DNA of 64,000 bases, taken from positions 620,001-684,000 of the forward strand of contig NW_027288748.1 in NCBI RefSeq assembly GCF_037038585.1, in the 5' to 3' direction. Shown one piece after another: positions 46,701 through 59,904 of this stretch. Every line of letters starts with the position of its first letter. Positions within the stretch are counted from its first letter, which is position 1. Source of the DNA: Patagioenas fasciata. Its lineage: Eukaryota > Chordata > Aves > Columbiformes > Columbidae. The translations under genes and the position numbers were made by a program. The notes under the pieces are model-generated. The model ran no database searches. It was not told where the DNA came from and worked only from the letters and a program-made list of their open reading frames with translations.

Positions 46701-49700
46701 GTCACAATAAGCCATGGGGACAAGGGGGGTCCCCAGGATGTCAGAATGGGCCCTGGGGACAACGCGGGGTCCTGGGATGTCACAATGGGCCACGGGGACA
46801 AAGGCGATCCCCATGGTGTCACAATGGGCCCTGGGGACAAGGGGGTCCCCAGGATGTCACAATGGGCTCATGGGATAAAGGGGGTACCCACGGTGTCACT
46901 ATAGGCCCTGGGGACAACGGGGGGTCCCCACGGTGCCACGATGGGTCGTGTGGACAAGGGGGTCCCCAGGATGTTCACAACGGGCCGTGAGGACAAAGGG
47001 GGCCCCCACGGTGTCACAATGGTCCCTGGGGACAACTTGGGGTCCTGGGATGTCACAATGGGCCCTGGGGACAAAGGCGGTCCCCAGGATGTCACAATAA
47101 GCCCTGGGGACAAGGGGGGTCCCCAGGATGTCACAATGGGCACTGGGGACAAAGGGGGTACCCACGGTGTCACTATAGGCCCTGGGGACAACGGGGGGTC
47201 CCCACGGTGCCACGATGGGCCCTGGGGACAAGGGGGTCCCCAGGATGTTCACAATGGGCCCTGGAGACAATGGGGTGTCCCCAGGATGTCACAATGGGCC
47301 CTGGGGACAAAGAGCGTCCCCAGGATGTCACAATCGGCCCTGGGCACAAAGGGGGGTGCACATGGTGTCAAAATGGGCCCTGGGGACAAAGGGCGTCCCC
47401 AGGATGTCACAGTGGGCCCTGGGGACAAAGTGGTCCCCATGGTATCAGAATGGGCCCTGGGGACAAAGAGGGGTGCCCTGAATGTCACAATGGGCCCTGA
47501 GGACAAAGGGGGGTCCCCAGGATGTCGCAATGGGCCTTGGGGACAATGGGGGGTCCTAGGATGTCACAATGGGCCCGAGTGACAAATGGGGTCTCCATGG
47601 TGTCACAATGGGCCCTGAAGACAAAGGGGGTCCCCTGAATGTCACAATGGGCCCTGAGGACAATGGGGGTTCCTGGAACGTCACAATGGGCCCTGGGGAG
47701 AAAGGGAGGTCCCCAGGATGTCACAATGGGCCCTGGAGACAATTGGGGGTTTTGGGATGTCACGATGGGCTCTGACGACAAGGGGAGGTGCCCATGGTGT
47801 CACAATGGCTCCTCAGTGACAAGGGGGGTCCCTATAGTGTCACAATGGGCTCTGCAGACAATGGGGGGTCCTGGGATGTCACAATGGGCACCAGTGACAA
47901 AGGGGGTCCTCATGGTGCCACAATGGGCCCTGGGGAGTAAGTGGGGTCCTGGGATGTCACAATGGGTCCTGGGGACAAAGGGTGATCCTTTGATGTCACA
48001 AGGGGCCCTGGAGGCAAGGGGGTCCCCAGGATGTTACAATGGGCCCTGGGCACAAAGGGGGGTCCCCATAGTGTCACAATGGGTCCCCAGTGACAAGGGG
48101 GTCCCCACGGTGCCACGATGGGCCCTGGGGACAAGAGGGGGTCCCCATGGTGTCACAATGGACCCTGGGGTCAAAGGGGGTTCCCAGGACATCACAATGG
48201 GCTCTGGGGACAATGGGGATCCTGGGACATCACAATGAGCCCTGGGGACAAGGGGGGGTCCTGGGACGTCACAATGGGTCCTGGGGACAAAGCGGTTCCC
48301 CAGGATGTCACAATGGGCCCTGGGGACAAAGCAGGGTCCTGGGACGTCACAATGGGCCCTGGAGACAAAGGGATTCCCCAGGATGTCACAATGGGCCCTG
48401 GGGACAAAGGGGGTCGCCACAGTGTCACAATGGTCCCTGGGGACAAAGGAGATCCCCACAGTGTCACAATGGGCCCAGGGGACAAAAGGGGGACCCCAGG
48501 ATGTCACAATGGGCCCAGGGGACAATGGGGGGTCCTGGGACGTTATAATGGGCCCTCGGGAAAAAGGGGGTCCACATGGTGCCACAATGGGCCCTGGGGA
48601 CAACGGGGGTCCACATGGATGCCACAATGGACACTGGGGACAAGGGGGTCCCCAGGATGTCACAATGGGCCCTGGGGACAACGGTGGCTCCTGGGATGTC
48701 ACAATGGGCCCTGGGGACACAGGTGGTCCCCAGGATGTCACAATGGGCCCTGGGGACAAAGTGGGGTCCTAAGATGTCACAATGGGCACTGGGGACAAAG
48801 GGGGTCCCCATGGTGCCACAATGGGCCTTGGGGACAATGGGGTCTCCCCAGGATGTCACAATAGGCCTTGGGGACAAAGGGGTGTCCCCTGAATGTGCAT
48901 AATGGGCCCTGGGGACAAAGGGTGGTCGCCGGGATGTCTCAGTGGGCCCTGGGGACAATGGGGTGTCCTGGGATGTCACAATGGGCCCCAGTGACAAATG
49001 GGGTCTCCACGGTGTCACAATGGGCCCTGGGGATAAAGGGGGGTCTCCAGGATGTCACAATGGGCCCAAGTGATGAGTCCCCACAGTGCCACTATGGGCC
49101 CTGGAGACAAGGGGGGTCCCCAGGATGTCACGATGGGGCCTGGGGACAACGAGGGGTCCTGGGACGTCACAATGAGCCCTGGGGAAAAAGGGTGGTCCCC
49201 ATGATGTCACAATGGGCACTGGAGACAGTGGGGGGTCCTGGGATGTCACAATGGGCCCTGGGGACAAAGTAAGGTCCTCGGCTGTCACAATGAGCCCTGA
49301 GGACAAGGGGGGTCCCCAGAATTTCACAATGAGCACTGGGGACAAAGTGGGGTCCTGGGATGTCAAAATGGGCCCTGGGGACAAAGGGGGTCCCTTAATT
49401 GTCACAATGGGCCCTGGGGACAAGGGGGGTCCCTTAATTGTCACAATGGGCCCTGGGGACAAAGTGGGGTCCTGGAATGTCACAATGGGCCCAGAGGACA
49501 AAGGGGGTCCCCATGGTGCCACAGTGGGCCCTGGGGACAAAGGGGGTCCTGAGACGTCACAATGGGCCCTGGGGAAAAGGCGGGGTCCCCACGGTGTCAC
49601 AATGGGCCCTGGGGACAATGGGGGGTCCTGGGATGTCACAATGGGCCCCAGTGACAAAGGGGGTCCCCATGGTGCGACAACGAGCTCTGGGGATAAAGGG

Positions 49701-52700
49701 GGTCTCCAGGATGTCACAATGGGCCCTGGGGACAAAGGAAGTCCCCAGAATGCCACAATGGGTCCTGGAAAGAAGTGGGGTCCCCACGGTGTCACAATGG
49801 GCCTTGGGGACAAAGGGGGGTCCCCAGGATGTCACAACGGGCCCTGGGGACATTTGGGGTCCCCAGAATGTCACAATGGGCCCTGGGAACAATAGGGGGT
49901 CCTGGGACGTCACAATGGGCCCTGGAGTAAAGGGGGGTCCCCAGGATGTCACAATAGTCCCTGGGGACAAAGAGGAGTCCCCTGAATGTCATAATGGGCC
50001 CTGAGGACAAGGAGGGTCTCCACGGTGTCACAATGGGCCCTGGGGACAATGGGGGGTCCTGGGATGTCACAATAGGCCCTGGGGACAAAGGAGGTCCCCA
50101 TGATTTCACAATGGGCCCAGGGGACAATGGGGCATCCTGGGACGTCACAATGGGCCCTGGGGACAAAGGGGGTCCCCATGGTGTCACAATGGCCCTGGGG
50201 ATAAAGGGGGACCCCAGGATGTGTATAATGGGGCCTGGGGACAATGGGGGGTCCTGGGATGTCACAATGGGCTCTGGGGACAATAGGGGGTCCTGGGACG
50301 TCACAATGGGCCCTGGAGAAAAGGGGGGGTCCTGGCATGTCACAATAGGCCCTGGGGACAAAGGGGGTCTTCAGGATGTCACAATGGGCCCGGGGGACAA
50401 AGGGGGTCCCCAGGATGTCACAATAGGCCCTGGGGAAAAAGAGGGCTCCCCAGGATATCACAATGGGCCCTGGGGACAAAGAGGGGTCCACAGGATGTGC
50501 ACAATGGGCCCTGGGGACAAAGGGGGCTCCCCAGGATATCACAATGGGCTCTGGTGACATAGGGGTCCCCAAGATGTCACAACGGGTCCTGGGGACAAGG
50601 GGGGTCCCAAGGATGTCACAATGGGCACTGGAGACAAAGGGGGGGTCCCCACGGTGCCACGATGGGCCCTGGGGACAAGGGGGTCCCCAGGATGTAACAA
50701 TGTGCCCTTGGGACAATGGGGGCTCCTGCGATGTCACAATGGGCCCTGGGGACAAAGGGAGGCCCCAGGATGTCACAATGGACCCTGGGGACAAAAGGGG
50801 TCCCCGGGATGTCACAATGGGCCCAGGGGACAACGAAGCATCCTGGGACGCCACAATGGGCCCGGGGAAAAAGGGGGGTCCCCAGGTTGTTCACAATGGG
50901 CCCTGGGGACAATGGGGGTCCTGGGATGTCACAATGAACCCTAGGGACAAAGGGGGTCCCCAGGATGTAACAATGGGCCCTGGGCACAAACGGGATCCCC
51001 ATGATGTCACAATGGGCCTTGGAGACAAGGGGTGTCCCGCCCTGTCACAATGGTGCCTGGGGACAAAGGGCTCCCCAGGATGTCACAATGGGCCCTGGGG
51101 ACAAGGGGGGTCATGGGATGTCACAATGGGTCCTGGGGACAAAGGGGTCCCCACGGTGTCACAATGGGCCCTGGGGACAAAGTGGAGTCCTGGTATGCCA
51201 CAATGGGCCCCAGTGACAAAGGGGGTCCCACGGTGTCACAATGGGCCCTTGAGACAACAGGGTCCCCAGGATGTCACAATGGGCCTGGGGACAAAGGGGG
51301 CTGCCCAGGATGTCACAATGGACTCTGGGGACAAGGGTGGGTCCTGGTATGTCACAATGGCCCCTGGGGACAAAGGGGGTCCCCAGGATGTCACAATGCG
51401 CCCTGGGGAAAATGGGGGGTCCTGGGATGTCACAATGGGCACTGGGGACAAAGGGGGCTCCCCAGGATGTCACAATGGGCTCTGAGGACAAGAGGGGTCC
51501 CAAGGATGTCACAATTGGCACTGGAGAAAAAGGGGAGGGTCCCCACGGTGCCACGATGGGCCCTGGGGACAATGGGGGGTCCTGGGATGTCACAATGGGC
51601 CCTGGGGACAAAGTGAGTCCCCAGGATGTCACAATGGGCCCTGGGGACAAAGGGGGTTCCCCTGAACGTCACAATGGGCCTTGGAGACAAAGGGGGGTCC
51701 CCAGGATGTCACAATGGGCACTGGAGAAAAAGGGGGGGTCCCCACGGTGTCACAATGAGCCCTGGGGACAATGGGGGATTTTGGGATGTCACAATAGGCC
51801 CTGGGGACAAAGGGGCTCCCCAGGATGTCACAATGGGTCCTGGGGACAACGGGGGTCCCCACAGTGTCAGAATGGGGACGGGGGATAAAGGGGGACCGCA
51901 GGATGTGCATAATGGGGCCTGGGGACAATGGGGGGTCGTGGGATGTCACAATGGGCCTTGGGGAAAAAGAGGGTGTCTCCAGGATTTCACAATGGGCCGG
52001 GGGAACAACAGGGGGTCCTGGGACGTCACAATGGGCCCTGGAGAAAAGGGGGGTCCCCAGGATGTCACAATAGGCCCTGGGGACAAAGAGGAGTCCCCTG
52101 AATGTCATAATGGGCCCTGAGGACAAGGAGGGTCTCCACGGTGTCACAATGGGCCCTGGGGACAAAGGGAGTCCCCAGGATATCACAATGGGCCCTGGGG
52201 ACAAAGAAGGTCCCCATGGTGTCAGAATGGGCCCTGGGGACAAAGGGGGGTCCCCAGGATGTCACAATGGGCCCTGGGGACAATGGGGGGTCCTGGGATG
52301 TCACAATAGGCCCTGGGGACAAAGGGGGTCCCCATGATTTCACAATGGGCCCAGGGGACAATGGGGCATCCTGGGACGTCACAATGGGCCCTGGGGACAA
52401 AGGGGGTCCCCATGATTTCACAATGGGCCTGGGGATAAAGGGGGACCCCAGGATGTGTATAATGGGGCCTGGGGACAATGGGGGGTCCTGGGATGTCACA
52501 ATGGGCTCTGGGGACAATAGGGGGTCCTGGGACGTCACAATGGGCCCTGGAGAAAAGGGGGGGTCCTGGCATGTCACAATAGGCCCTGGGGACAAAGGGG
52601 GTCTTCAGGATGTCACAATGGGCCCGGGGGACAAAGGGGGTCCCCAGGATGTCACAATAGGCCCTGGGGAAAAAGAGGGCTCCCCAGGATATCACAATGG

Positions 52701-55700
52701 GCCCTGGGGACAAAGAGGGGTCCACAGGATGTGCACAATGGGCCCTGGGGACAAAGGGGGCTCCCCAGGATATCACAATGGGCTCTGGTGACATAGGGGT
52801 CCCCAAGATGTCACAACGGGTCCTGGGGACAAGGGGGGTCCCAAGGATGTCACAATGGGCACTGGAGACAAAGGGGGGGTCCCCACGGTGCCACGATGGG
52901 CCCTGGGGACAAGGGGGTCCCCAGGATGTAACAATGTGCCCTTGGGACAATGGGGGCTCCTGCGATGTCACAATGGGCCCTGGGGACAAAGGGAGGCCCC
53001 AGGATGTCACAATGGACCCTGGGGACAAAAGGGGTCCCCGGGATGTCACAATGGGCCCAGGGGACAACGAAGCATCCTGGGACGCCACAATGGGCCCGGG
53101 GAAAAAGGGGGGTCCCCAGGTTGTTCACAATGGGCCCTGGGGACAATGGGGGTCCTGGGATGTCACAATGAACCCTAGGGACAAAGGGGGTCCCCAGGAT
53201 GTCACAATGGGCCCTGGGGATAAAGGGGACTCCCCAGGATGTCACAATAGGCCCTGGGGACAAAGGGGGTCCCCAGGATGTCACAACGGGCCCTGGGTAC
53301 AAGGGGGGTCCCACCCTGTCACAATGAGCACTGGGGACAAAGGGGGTCCCCAGGATGTCACAATGGGCACTGGAGACAAAGGGGGGGTCTCCACGGTGCC
53401 ACAATGGGCCCTGGGGACAAGAGGGTCCCCACGGTTTCACAATGGGCCCTGGGGACAAGGGGGATCCCCGCCCTGTCACAATGGGCCCTGGGGCCAAAGG
53501 GATCCCCAGGATGTCACAATGGGCCCTGGGGACTGCGGGGGGTACTAGGATGTCACAATGGGTCTTGGGGACAAAGAGGAGTCCCCCTGAATGTCACAAT
53601 GGGCCCTGAGGACAAGGGGGGTCCCCATGGTATCACAATAAGCCCTGGGGACAAAGTGGGGTCCTGGGATGTCACAATTGGCCCTGGGCACAAAGGGGGG
53701 TGCACATGGTGTCAAAATGGGCCCTGGGGACAAAGGGCGTCCCCAGGATGACACAGTGGGCCCTGGGGACAAAGTGGTCCCCATGGTATCAGAATGGGCC
53801 CTGGGGACAAAGAGGGGTGCCCTGAATGTCACAATGGGCCCTGAGGACAAAGGGGGGTCCCCAGGATGTCACAATGGGGTCTTGGGACAAAGGGGGTCCC
53901 CAGGATGTCACAATGGTCCCTGGGGACAATGGGGGTTCCTGGGACATCACAGTGGGCCCTGGGGACAAAGGCGGTCCCAGGGTGTCACAATAAGCCATGG
54001 GGACAAGGGGGGTCCCCAGGATGTCAGAATGGGCCCTGGGGACAACGCGGGGTCCTGGGATGTCACAATGGGCCACGGGGACAAAGGCGATCCCCACGGT
54101 GTCACTATAGGCCCTGGGGACAACGGGGGGTCCCCACGGTGCCACGATGGGTCGTGTGGACAAGGGGGTCCCCAGGATGTTCACAACGGGCCCTGAGGAC
54201 AAAGGGGGTCCCCACGGTGTCACAATGGTCCCTGGGGACAACTTGGGGTCCTGGGATGTCACAATGGGCCCTGGGGACAAAGGCGGTCCCCAGGATGTCA
54301 CAATAAGCCCTGGGGACAAGGGGGGTCCCCAGGATGTCACAATGGGCACTGGGGACAAAGGGGGTACCCACGGTGTCACTATAGGCCCTGGGGACAACGG
54401 GGGGTCCCCACGGTGCCACGATGGGCCCTGGGGACAAGGGGGTCCCCAGGATGTTCACAATGGGCCCTGGAGACAATGGGGTGTCCCCAGGATGTCACAA
54501 TGGGCCCTGGGGACAAAGAGGGTCCCCAGGATGTCACAATCGGCCTTGGGCACAAAGGGGGGTGCACATGGTGTCAAAATGGGCCCTGGGGACAAAGGGC
54601 GTCCCCAGGATGTCACAGTGGGCCCTGGGGACAAAGTGGTCCCCATGGTATCAGAATGGGCCCTGGGGACAAAGAGGGGTGCCCTGAATGTCACAATGGG
54701 CCCTGAGGACAAAGGGGGGTCCCCAGGATGTCGCAATGGGCCTTGGGGACAATGGGGGGTCCTAGGATGTCACAATGGGCTCGAGTGACAAATGGGGTCT
54801 CCATGGTGTCACAATGGGCCCTGAAGACAAAGGGGGTCCCCTGAATGTCACAATGGGCCCTGAGGACAATGGGGGTTCCTGGAACGTCACAATGGGCCCT
54901 GGGGAGGAAGGGAGGTCCCCAGGATGTCACAATGGGCCCTGGAGACAATTGGGGGTTTTGGGATGTCACGATGGGCTCTGACGACAAGGGGAGGTGCCCA
55001 TGGTGTCACAATGGCTCCTCAGTGACAAGGGGGGTCCCTATAGTGTCACAATGGGCTCTGCAGACAATGGGGGGTCCTGGGATGTCACAATGGGCACCAG
55101 TGACAAAGGGGGTCCTCATGGTGCCACAATGGGCCCTGGGGAGTAAGTGGGGTCCTGGGATGTCACAATGGGTCCTGGGGACAAAGGGTGATCCTTTGAT
55201 GTCACAAGGGGCCCTGGAGGCAAGGGGGTCCCCAGGATGTTACAATGGGCCCTGGGCACAAAGGGGGGTCCCCATAGTGTCACAATGGGTCCCCAGTGAC
55301 AAGGGGGTCCCCACGGTGCCACGATGGGCCCTGGGGACAAGAGGGGGTCCCCATGGTGTCACAATGGACCCTGGGGTCAAAGGGGGTTCCCAGGACATCA
55401 CAATGGGCTCTGGGGACAATGGGGATCCTGGGACATCACAATGAGCCCTGGGGACAAGGGGGGGTCCTGGGACGTCACAATGGGTCCTGGGGACAAAGCG
55501 GTTCCCCAGGATGTCACAATGGGCCCCGGGGACAAAGCAGGGTCCTGGGACGTCACAATGGGCCCTGGAGACAAAGGGATTCCCCAGGATGTCACAATGG
55601 GCCCTGGGGACAAAGGGGGTCCCCACAGTGTCACAATGGTCCCTGGGGACAAAGGAGATCCCCACAGTGTCACAATGGGCCCAGGGGACAAAAGGGGGAC

Positions 55701-57747
55701 CCCAGGATGTCACAATGGGGTCAGGGGACAATGGGGGGTCCTGGGACGTTATAATGGGCCCTCGGGAAAAAGGGGGTCCACATGGTGCCACAATGGGCCC
55801 TGGGGACAACGGGGGTCCCAGGATGCCACAATGGACACTGGGGACAAGGGGGTCCCCAGGATGTCACAATGGGCCCTGGGGACAACCGTGGCTCCTGGGA
55901 TGTCACAATGGGCCCTGGGGACACAGGTGGTCCCCAGGATGTCACAATGGGCCCTGGGGACAAAGTGGGGTCCTAAGATGTCACAATGGGCACTGGGGAC
56001 AAAGGGGGTCCCCATGGTGCCACAATGGGCCTTGGGGACAATGGGGTCTCCCCAGGATGTCACAATGGGCCTTGGGGACAAAGGGGTGTCCCCTGAATGT
56101 GCATAATGGGCCCTGGGGACAAAGGGTGGTCGCCGGGATGTCTCAGTGGGCCCTGGGGACAATGGGGTGTCCTGGGATGTCACAATGGGCCCCAGTGACA
56201 AATGGGGTCTCCACGGTGTCACAATGGGCCCTGGGGATAAAGGGGGGTCTCCAGGATGTCACAATGGGCCCAAGTGATGAGTCCCCACAGTGCCACTATG
56301 GGCCCTGGAGACAAGGGGGGTCCCCAGGATGTCACGATGGGGCCTGGGGACAACGAGGGGTCCTGGGACGTCACAATGAGCCCTGGGGAAAAAGGGTGGT
56401 CCCCATGATGTCACAATGGGCACTGGAGACAGTGGGGGGTCCTGGGATGTCACAATGGGCCCTGGGGACAAAGTAAGGTCCTCGGCTGTCACAATGAGCC
56501 CTGAGGACAAGGGGGGTCCCCAGAATTTCACAATGAGCACTGGGGACAAAGTGGGGTCCTGGGATGTCAAAATGGGCCCTGGGGACAAAGGGGGTCCCTT
56601 AATTGTCACAATGGGCCCTGGGGACAAGGGGGGTCCCTTAATTGTCACAATGGGCCCTGGGGACAAAGTGGGGTCCTGGAATGTCACAATGGGCCCAGAG
56701 GACAAAGGGGGTCCCCATGGTGCCACAGTGGGCCCTGGGGACAAAGGGGGTCCTGAGACGTCACAATGGGCCCTGGGGAAAAGGCAGGGTCCCCACGGTG
56801 TCACAATGGGCCCTGGGGACAATGGGGGGTCCTGGGATGTCACAATGGGCCCCAGTGACAAAGGGGGTCCCCATGGTGCGACAACGAGCTCTGGGGATAA
56901 AGGGGGTCTCCAGGATGTCACAATGGGCCCTGGGGACAAAGGAAGTCCCCAGAATGCCACAATGGGTCCTGGAAAGAAGTGGGGTCCCCACCGTGTCACA
57001 ATGGGCCTTGGGGACAAAGGGGGGTCCCCAGGATGTCACAATGGGCCCCGGGGACAAAGGGGTCCCCAGGATGTCACAATGAGTACTGGGGACAAAGGCG
57101 GGGTCCCCATGGTGTCACAATGGACCCAAGTGACAGGACGAGTCCCCACGGTACCACTATGGGCCCTGGAGACCAGGGGGTTCCCCGGATTTCACAATGG
57201 GCCCTGGGGACAAGGGGGGTCCCAGGATGTCACAATGGGCACTGGGGACAACGAGGGGTCCTGGGACGTCACAATGAGCCCTGGGGAGAAAGGGGGGTCC
57301 CCACCCTGTCAGAAGGGACCCTGGGGACAAGGTGGGGTCCTGGGATGTCACAATGGGCCCTGGGGACAAAGGGGGTGTCCATGGTGCCACAATGGGCCCT
57401 GGGGAGTAGGGGGGGGGGGGTCCCCTCGGTGCCACGATGGGCCCTGGGGACAAGGGGGTCCCCAGGATGTCACAATGGGCCTTGAGGACAAATTGGGGTT
57501 CTGGGATGTCACAATGGGCCCTGGGGACAAAGGGGGTCCCCAGAATGTCACAATGGGCCCTGGGGACATTTGGGGTCCCCAGAATGTCACAATGGGTCCT
57601 GGGGACAATGGGGGATCCTGAGACGTCACAATGGGCCCTGGGGACAAAGTGGGTCCCCATGGTGTCACAATGGCCCTGGGGACAATGCAGGGTCCCCAGG
57701 ATGTCACAATGGCCCCTGGGGACATTAGGGGTCCCCACAGTTTCACG
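40787..57747 (+). repeat. Array B: 39-41 bp G-rich tandem repeat, second array
   Basis: Same repeat family and orientation as array A. It begins abruptly in mid-unit (TACCACTATGGGGCCTGGAG), at the variant found inside array A near 8681 and 10558. Block order from about 47485 to 57747 follows that of 18733-28606 at an offset of about 28.8-29.1 kb, so array B is largely a copy of the second part of array A. It ends in the same terminal units and the same flank as array A. Confidence 0.95.
50965..52090 (+). repeat. Divergent island inside array B
   Basis: About 1.1 kb of units with variants not seen elsewhere in the window, for example GTCCCGCCCTGTCACAATGG, CCTTGAGACAACAGGG, GGGTCATGGGATG and GGGGACGGGGGATAAAGG. 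The flanking units match the common blocks again from about 52030. It may be an older, unhomogenised part of the satellite, or material from an array outside the window. Confidence 0.55.
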
Positions 57748-58454
57748 ATCTTAAGCCTTGACACCCCCCAACTACTGGGTCCTTAGGGTTACTCCCGGGT
57801 CCCTCCTGAACTGAATCCCCGCCCGAACTCCTGGGTCTGATAGAGGGCACGAACATTTTAAGGGTTAACAAAACATAATTGGGTGCCCACTAACGAGCCA
57901 ACACTTTAGGGCTGAGCCACACGAGCCCTTAGTTCAGAGCTTTAGGTGAACTCATGGTAAGGAAACCAGAACCCAGCAGTGCCAGGATCAGGAGTTTTAC
58001 GGCACCAGCTGTGAACTCGAGGGGACGAGAGAACCGAGATTTACAGCAAAAAGGGGGTGCCAGGCTGGGTTCAACCGACCTGGAGCTTGGGTCCCAGTCC
58101 ATTCAACACAAGGAGCCAAACCTGAGGAAGCTGAAGGAGCCTTCATCCAAAGACCCCTCCTCCAGAGCACCAGGTGGCGCCGCGCAGGCGAACAGGGGGC
58201 GTCCAGGCGGAGACTACGGCAGTGATGAGCGGGAAAGGTTATGGATGTGCGCGGGCGCTCTGGGGTCGTTGGGACACGAGCACCTCGCTGTATTTAAACG
58301 CAGCTCCTGCCGCTCGGAGCGGCGCACGAGGGGTGGAACCATCGCTCCCCTTGCGCCCGACGGCGAAACGAACGCAGCTGCTCTGGAGCCCTGCGGGGTG
58401 TGGAGGTTCATGGCTCCGGAGGCTGTAAAGTTGTTTTTGCGCCTCCGTTCCCCT
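57748..58454 (+). other. Single-copy flank, copy 2
   Basis: Near-exact counterpart of 28607-29309 (offset 29141). Differences are scattered single bases, such as AAGCCTTGAC for AACCCTTGAC at the start and GAACTCGAGG for GAACGCGAGG. The open frame matching 28813-29262 is open further here and runs into the C-rich repeat. Conservation of both copies is equal inside and outside that frame, so it gives no sign of coding selection. Confidence 0.5.
58291..58298 (+). promoter_or_regulatory. Candidate TATA box, copy 2
   Basis: TATTTAAA identical to 29150-29157 with the same CpG-rich surroundings. Confidence 0.35.
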
Positions 58455-59570
58455 CATGCCCCCCCCATTCCCTTCACACCGACCCCCAATCCACCCCCCA
58501 CCCGACCCCCAGCTCCCCCCCCCACCCCGACCCCCAATCCACCCCCCACCCCGACCCCCAGCTCCCCCCCCCCACCCCGACCCCCAATCCACCCCCCACC
58601 CGACCCCCAGCTCCCCCCACCCCGACCCCCCAATGCCCCCCAGTTCCTCCCCAGACTGACCCCCAATGCCCCCTCACACCGACCCCCAAGGCCGCCCCCG
58701 CACACCAACCCCCCAGTTCCCCCCTCAAACACCGACCCCCAATCCCCCCCCGGACCCTAATTCCCCCTCGCACTGACCCCCAACGCCCCCCACACCAACC
58801 CCTAATGCCCCTCACATCGACCCCCAAATCCTCCCCAGACTGACCCCTCAAATCCTCCCCAGACCAACCCCCAACTTCCCCCCCACACCGACCCCCAATT
58901 CCCCCTCACACCGACCCCCAATGTCCCCCCCCCCACACCAGACCCCAATTCCCCCACACACCGACCCCCAATTCCCCCCCACACTGATCCCCAATGCCCC
59001 CCCACACACCGACCCCCAATTCCTCCCCAGACTGACCCCCAATGCCCCCTCACACCAACCCCCAAGGCCCCCCCTGCACTGACCCCCCCACACCGACCCC
59101 CCAATTCCCCCCTCAAACACCGACCCCCAGTGCCCCCCCACTGGACCCTAATTCCCCCTCGCACCGACCCCCAATGCCCCCCCACACACTGACCCCCAGT
59201 TCCTGCCCCCCACACCAACCCCTAATGCCCCTCACATCGACCCCCAAATCCTCCCCACACTGACCCCTCAAATCCTCCCCAGACCAACCCCCAACTTCCC
59301 CCACACCGACCCCCAATTCCCCCTCACACCGACCCCCCAAGCCCCCCCCACCGATCCCCAATTCCTCCCCACACCGACCCCCAATGTCCCGCTCACACCG
59401 ACCCCCAGTTCCTCCCCCACACCGCCCCCCAATTCCCCCCTCACACCGACCCCAAATCCCCACCCCCACACTGCCCCCCAAATCCCCCCCTCACGCCGAC
59501 CCCAATTCCTCCCCCCACACCGACCCCCAATGCCCCTCACGCCGACCCCCAGTTCCCCTCACAACCTCCA
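58455..59570 (+). repeat. C-rich minisatellite, copy 2
   Basis: Counterpart of 29310-30395. Its first 170 bases carry an extra local expansion of CGACCCCCAATCCACCCCCC and CCCAGCTCCCC units not seen in copy 1. The remainder aligns almost base for base. Confidence 0.85.
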
Positions 59571-59718
59571 CCAAAACGGCGGCGCCTCCCCCTCCTCCCT
59601 CCCGCCTTTTCCCGCCACACACTCCCGGCACGTGACGCCGGCGAGGGGGCGTGGCCGGCGGCGAGGGGGCGTGGCCGCGGCGCCGGCGGGCGGGAAGCGC
59701 CGGGGCGGGAAGCACCGG
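59571..59718 (+). promoter_or_regulatory. GC-rich promoter and non-coding exon 1, copy 2
   Basis: Same layout as copy 1: TTTTCCCGCC (59607-59616), two GGGGGCGTGGCC boxes, GGCGGGAAG motifs and the exon 1 donor ACCGG|GTGAGG after 59718. Copy 2 has CGGCACGTGAC, creating a CACGTG E-box (59629-59634) absent from copy 1. The 3' E2F-like site is GGCGGGAAGC here instead of GGCGGGAAAC. Confidence 0.5.
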
Positions 59719-59729
59719 GTGAGGAGATC

Positions 59730-59815
59730 GCGTCCCCTCGGGTCCCTCGTGTCTCTTCATGTCCCATCGCGTCCCCTCGGGTCCCTCGGGTCCCCTCGTG
59801 TCCCCTCATCTCCTC
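59730..59815 (+). repeat. 10-bp minisatellite, copy 2 (shorter)
   Basis: Counterpart of 30541-30690 with about half the units. Confidence 0.75.
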
Positions 59816-59904
59816 AGCACCCCCGCTGGAGCCCGCCCGTCCCTCCCCTCCAGGAGAGACCCCGGGGCTGGGGCGGATCCGCCATCAATCCCCCCACAGA
59901 CTTT

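Noticed and set aside
1..57747. CRE/ATF-type sites created by GGGACGTCACAATG unit variants
   Set aside because: GACGTCAC arises repeatedly as a neutral variant of GATGTCAC; nothing suggests regulatory use.
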